A stretch of 64,000 nucleotides of DNA from Hymenopus coronatus (lineage: Eukaryota; Arthropoda; Insecta; Mantodea; Hymenopodidae). Below are positions 52,801 through 55,800 of the stretch, piece by piece (the stretch's first letter is position 1; each line of letters starts with the position of its first letter). Location: assembly GCA_030762935.1 (NCBI GenBank), contig CM060899.1, positions 65,584,501 through 65,648,500 of the forward strand, given 5' to 3'. Below the pieces are notes generated by a model. It did no database searches and was not told where the DNA came from. It was given only the letters and a program-made list of their open reading frames with translations. Made by a program: the position numbers and the translations under genes.

Positions 52801-55800
52801 TCAGGTAAATATCTTTAATATACAATTTTTTAAACAAAATCGTTAGAGCCATTTTTGAGAAAATAAAAATGTTTGAAAAAAGTTTCATGTAAATGGTAGT
52901 TGGGGTTGGGGGGAATTTCTTGAAAATATTAGTGTCGCATCCTTGGAAGATACAAACTTAAATACCAAGTTTGATATTTAATGGCCTTTTCGTTTTTGGG
53001 CTATGTTGGCCACAGACACACACTCAGACACATGGAGATTTTTCTAAAAATGCTTTTTTTTTTGTATTCAGGGGTTCTCAAAACATGTTTTTCTGTTGAA
53101 ATCTTGGTATCAAATTTTTGGGTGCAATATAATACCTTCTCTATACACTATGTACATAGTACGTACAGAGAAAGTAAAAATTCAATGCCATAGCCAGGAT
53201 TTGAACCAGAGATTTCCTGGTACCTATCCAACTCCTGTCTGACACACGGCTTGTGTGAACAAACAATTAAATCAACACTATTTGACCTTAATAGTTCACT
53301 ATACTATGATCCTGGAACTTGAGTACTTACAACATTGTAAGTCGCCATTGGGGTTGTCATCTCAAAATAATTTGAGATCACCTTATGGTTTACTGGGAAA
53401 CATGCAAGTCAGTTGAGAAATTGAATGCCATGCAGCAATTTGCCATGGTAGCTCAGTGAAGAGCAACCAGCTAGAGACTAGGAGATCTGTGGTTCAAATA
53501 CTGGCTATGGCATTAAATTTTTCAGTCTGACTATAATATTAATGCTACCTAATTATTTAAGAAAAATCAGTTTAATGAAGTTTACAGTGTTCACTCCCCT
53601 TAGAAAGTAATCTTAGAAAGTTGTCAAATATTTCTGAAAGTAATGCGGTTAAAATCATTTCTTAAATATACTGCTTATACAGTTTAGCAGCAGTGCTTGA
53701 AAATGATCAAATTTGTAATAACTATAGCATTCAATAAAACTAATGTTATGTTACCACGAGAAGATAAAATTCTTTAAGTGTAATAATTTTATTTTTGCTG
53801 ATACCAGGCCTACCTATGAAACTGAAGACGTGACCTTTAAAAGCTTAGGTTTCAATAGAGCCTTTGTTGGATTGTGTACCCTACACCATTTTTAAGCAGT
53901 TCTGTCCCCATCCACTGTGCTGGCTAATCAGTTGGGTGAAGACTGTACTGTAAAGAGTTTGATATAGGATCATTAAATTATAACAGTCTCTCTCTGCTAC
54001 GCGAGTGAACCAAGAGTCGCCAATAAAGTGGTGCTGGCAAAGGCACACTGGGGTCCTTCCTACCTTAAATAAATGCTAAGCAGAAATCCCTGTGTAATAT
54101 AAAGAAACCCAGTAATAACATCATGCAAGAACTGGATAGATAGAGTCAGACTGAAAAATTCAATGCCATAGCCGGGATAGATCTCCTGATCTATAGCAGC
54201 TTGCTCTGCCACCGAGCTACCATGACAACATGCTGACATAGCATTGAATTTCTCATCTGACTCGTATGTTTCCAAGGTGAGCCACAAGATGATCTCGAAT
54301 TACTTTGAAATGACAACCCCAATGGCGACTTGCAAGTCCCAGGATTCATAGTATAGCTGGCATGTTGCCATGGTAGCTCAGTGGAAGAGCAACCGGCTAG
54401 AGATCGGAAGATCCGTGGTTCAAATTGAATTTTTTCAGTCTGACTCTATCTATCCCACTCCTGTCCTACACATGGCTTGGGTGGAAAAACAATTAATCCA
54501 GTATCATGCAAGAAATCACACGGATTCTTGCTGCTAAGCTTAGACGAGTGAGCAAGAATATTTTCACAAATTGTGCTGCCTGTATGTGAGCAGAAGGTCA
54601 ACACCTCCGGAATTTATCTTAAGATACATATTTTAATGCACCTTTGCCGGCACCAATTTTCCAGCGACTCTTGCATCTCTCATGCAGTGGAGAGAGGCCA
54701 TGACAGGCTTTACCTTATAAATTAAAATCTATACAGGTTGTTAATGAACTATACCAAAACATTTTCACAGAATATGTAGATTACTTAAATAACAAATTTG
54801 AGATAGGAGACTTATGGCCTCTTTACTGAAATTTTGAAGTAATGGCTATAAGTTTTCTGAAGTGTCAGCATGCCACGTATCACGGCACTTTGTCTGGAAT
54901 GAAAAAAATAATAATAAAAACATTTACTCTATGACAGGAATCGAACTCATGACCTTTGGGATAACAGCTTCCCGTGTTACGCATTAAGCCCACAGAGCAG
55001 TTGGAAAATTCCTCCAGAATAGGCTACATTAACTCAAGAACGTAGCTAATGAATGCTCAGTGTCGCACTGTCAAGTGATTAGTTCAAGATTTTACAGATT
55101 TTTGCGACATTAAATCTTGAGAACGCTAGTAACGAGCTGCTAAAAATCGATATTTCTATACTCGGGCAGCAGTTTTAAAGACATTCTAAGCCATTTTTTC
55201 AACCTGCTTTGCTTTAAAACTGACTTATCAGCACCTGACACCCACATGTTCAGCGCTATGTAGCTGCGTTACGTTTATCCGGGTACCATGCATCACCGAT
55301 CTCAAATTACTTATATCAGTTATGTGCATAATCTCGCAAATTATTTTGGTGTAGTTCATTAACATCCTGTATGTTATATTTCCATGTGTTACACTATTTT
55401 TGAGCTCTTAGTACACAGACTCTTTATGGTGATTCCTATGTGACAAAAAATCTTTGAAAAGAAGTGTGATAGTCTTGGGTGTGTACAGGGGAGGGATGAG
55501 GGCAACTTTGCAGATGATATGCTAAATTATTCTGAAAAATTGGGGTCATCTTGCATTCGGATAAATATGGTATATTGGCAAATGCTAATGAAAATTCCCA
55601 TGTCCAAACAAAGGCTCTGTATTACAATAAAGTGGAATCAGTATCTTGAATAAGTTTGAAGTTGTTAATATAATATTTCAAGCACTGCTTTTAATTAAAC
55701 AGTGCCACAATGAAGACTGAAAGTGCCTCAACCTTGCAGGAGCTTTGCAGCCAAATGCTTCAGGGAATAATGCAGGACTACCCACTATCCTGGAGAGCAA

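Larger units (their letters stand above)
53985..54705. repeat. Inverted repeat enclosing a SINE-D pair
   Basis: CAAGAGTCGC...GGTGCTGGCAAAGG at about 54010-54045 is repeated inverted as CCTTTGCCGGCACC...GCGACTCTTG at about 54643-54675. Between them lie SINE-D copies at 54118-54290 (minus) and 54295-54500 (plus), themselves inverted. Confidence 0.6.
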
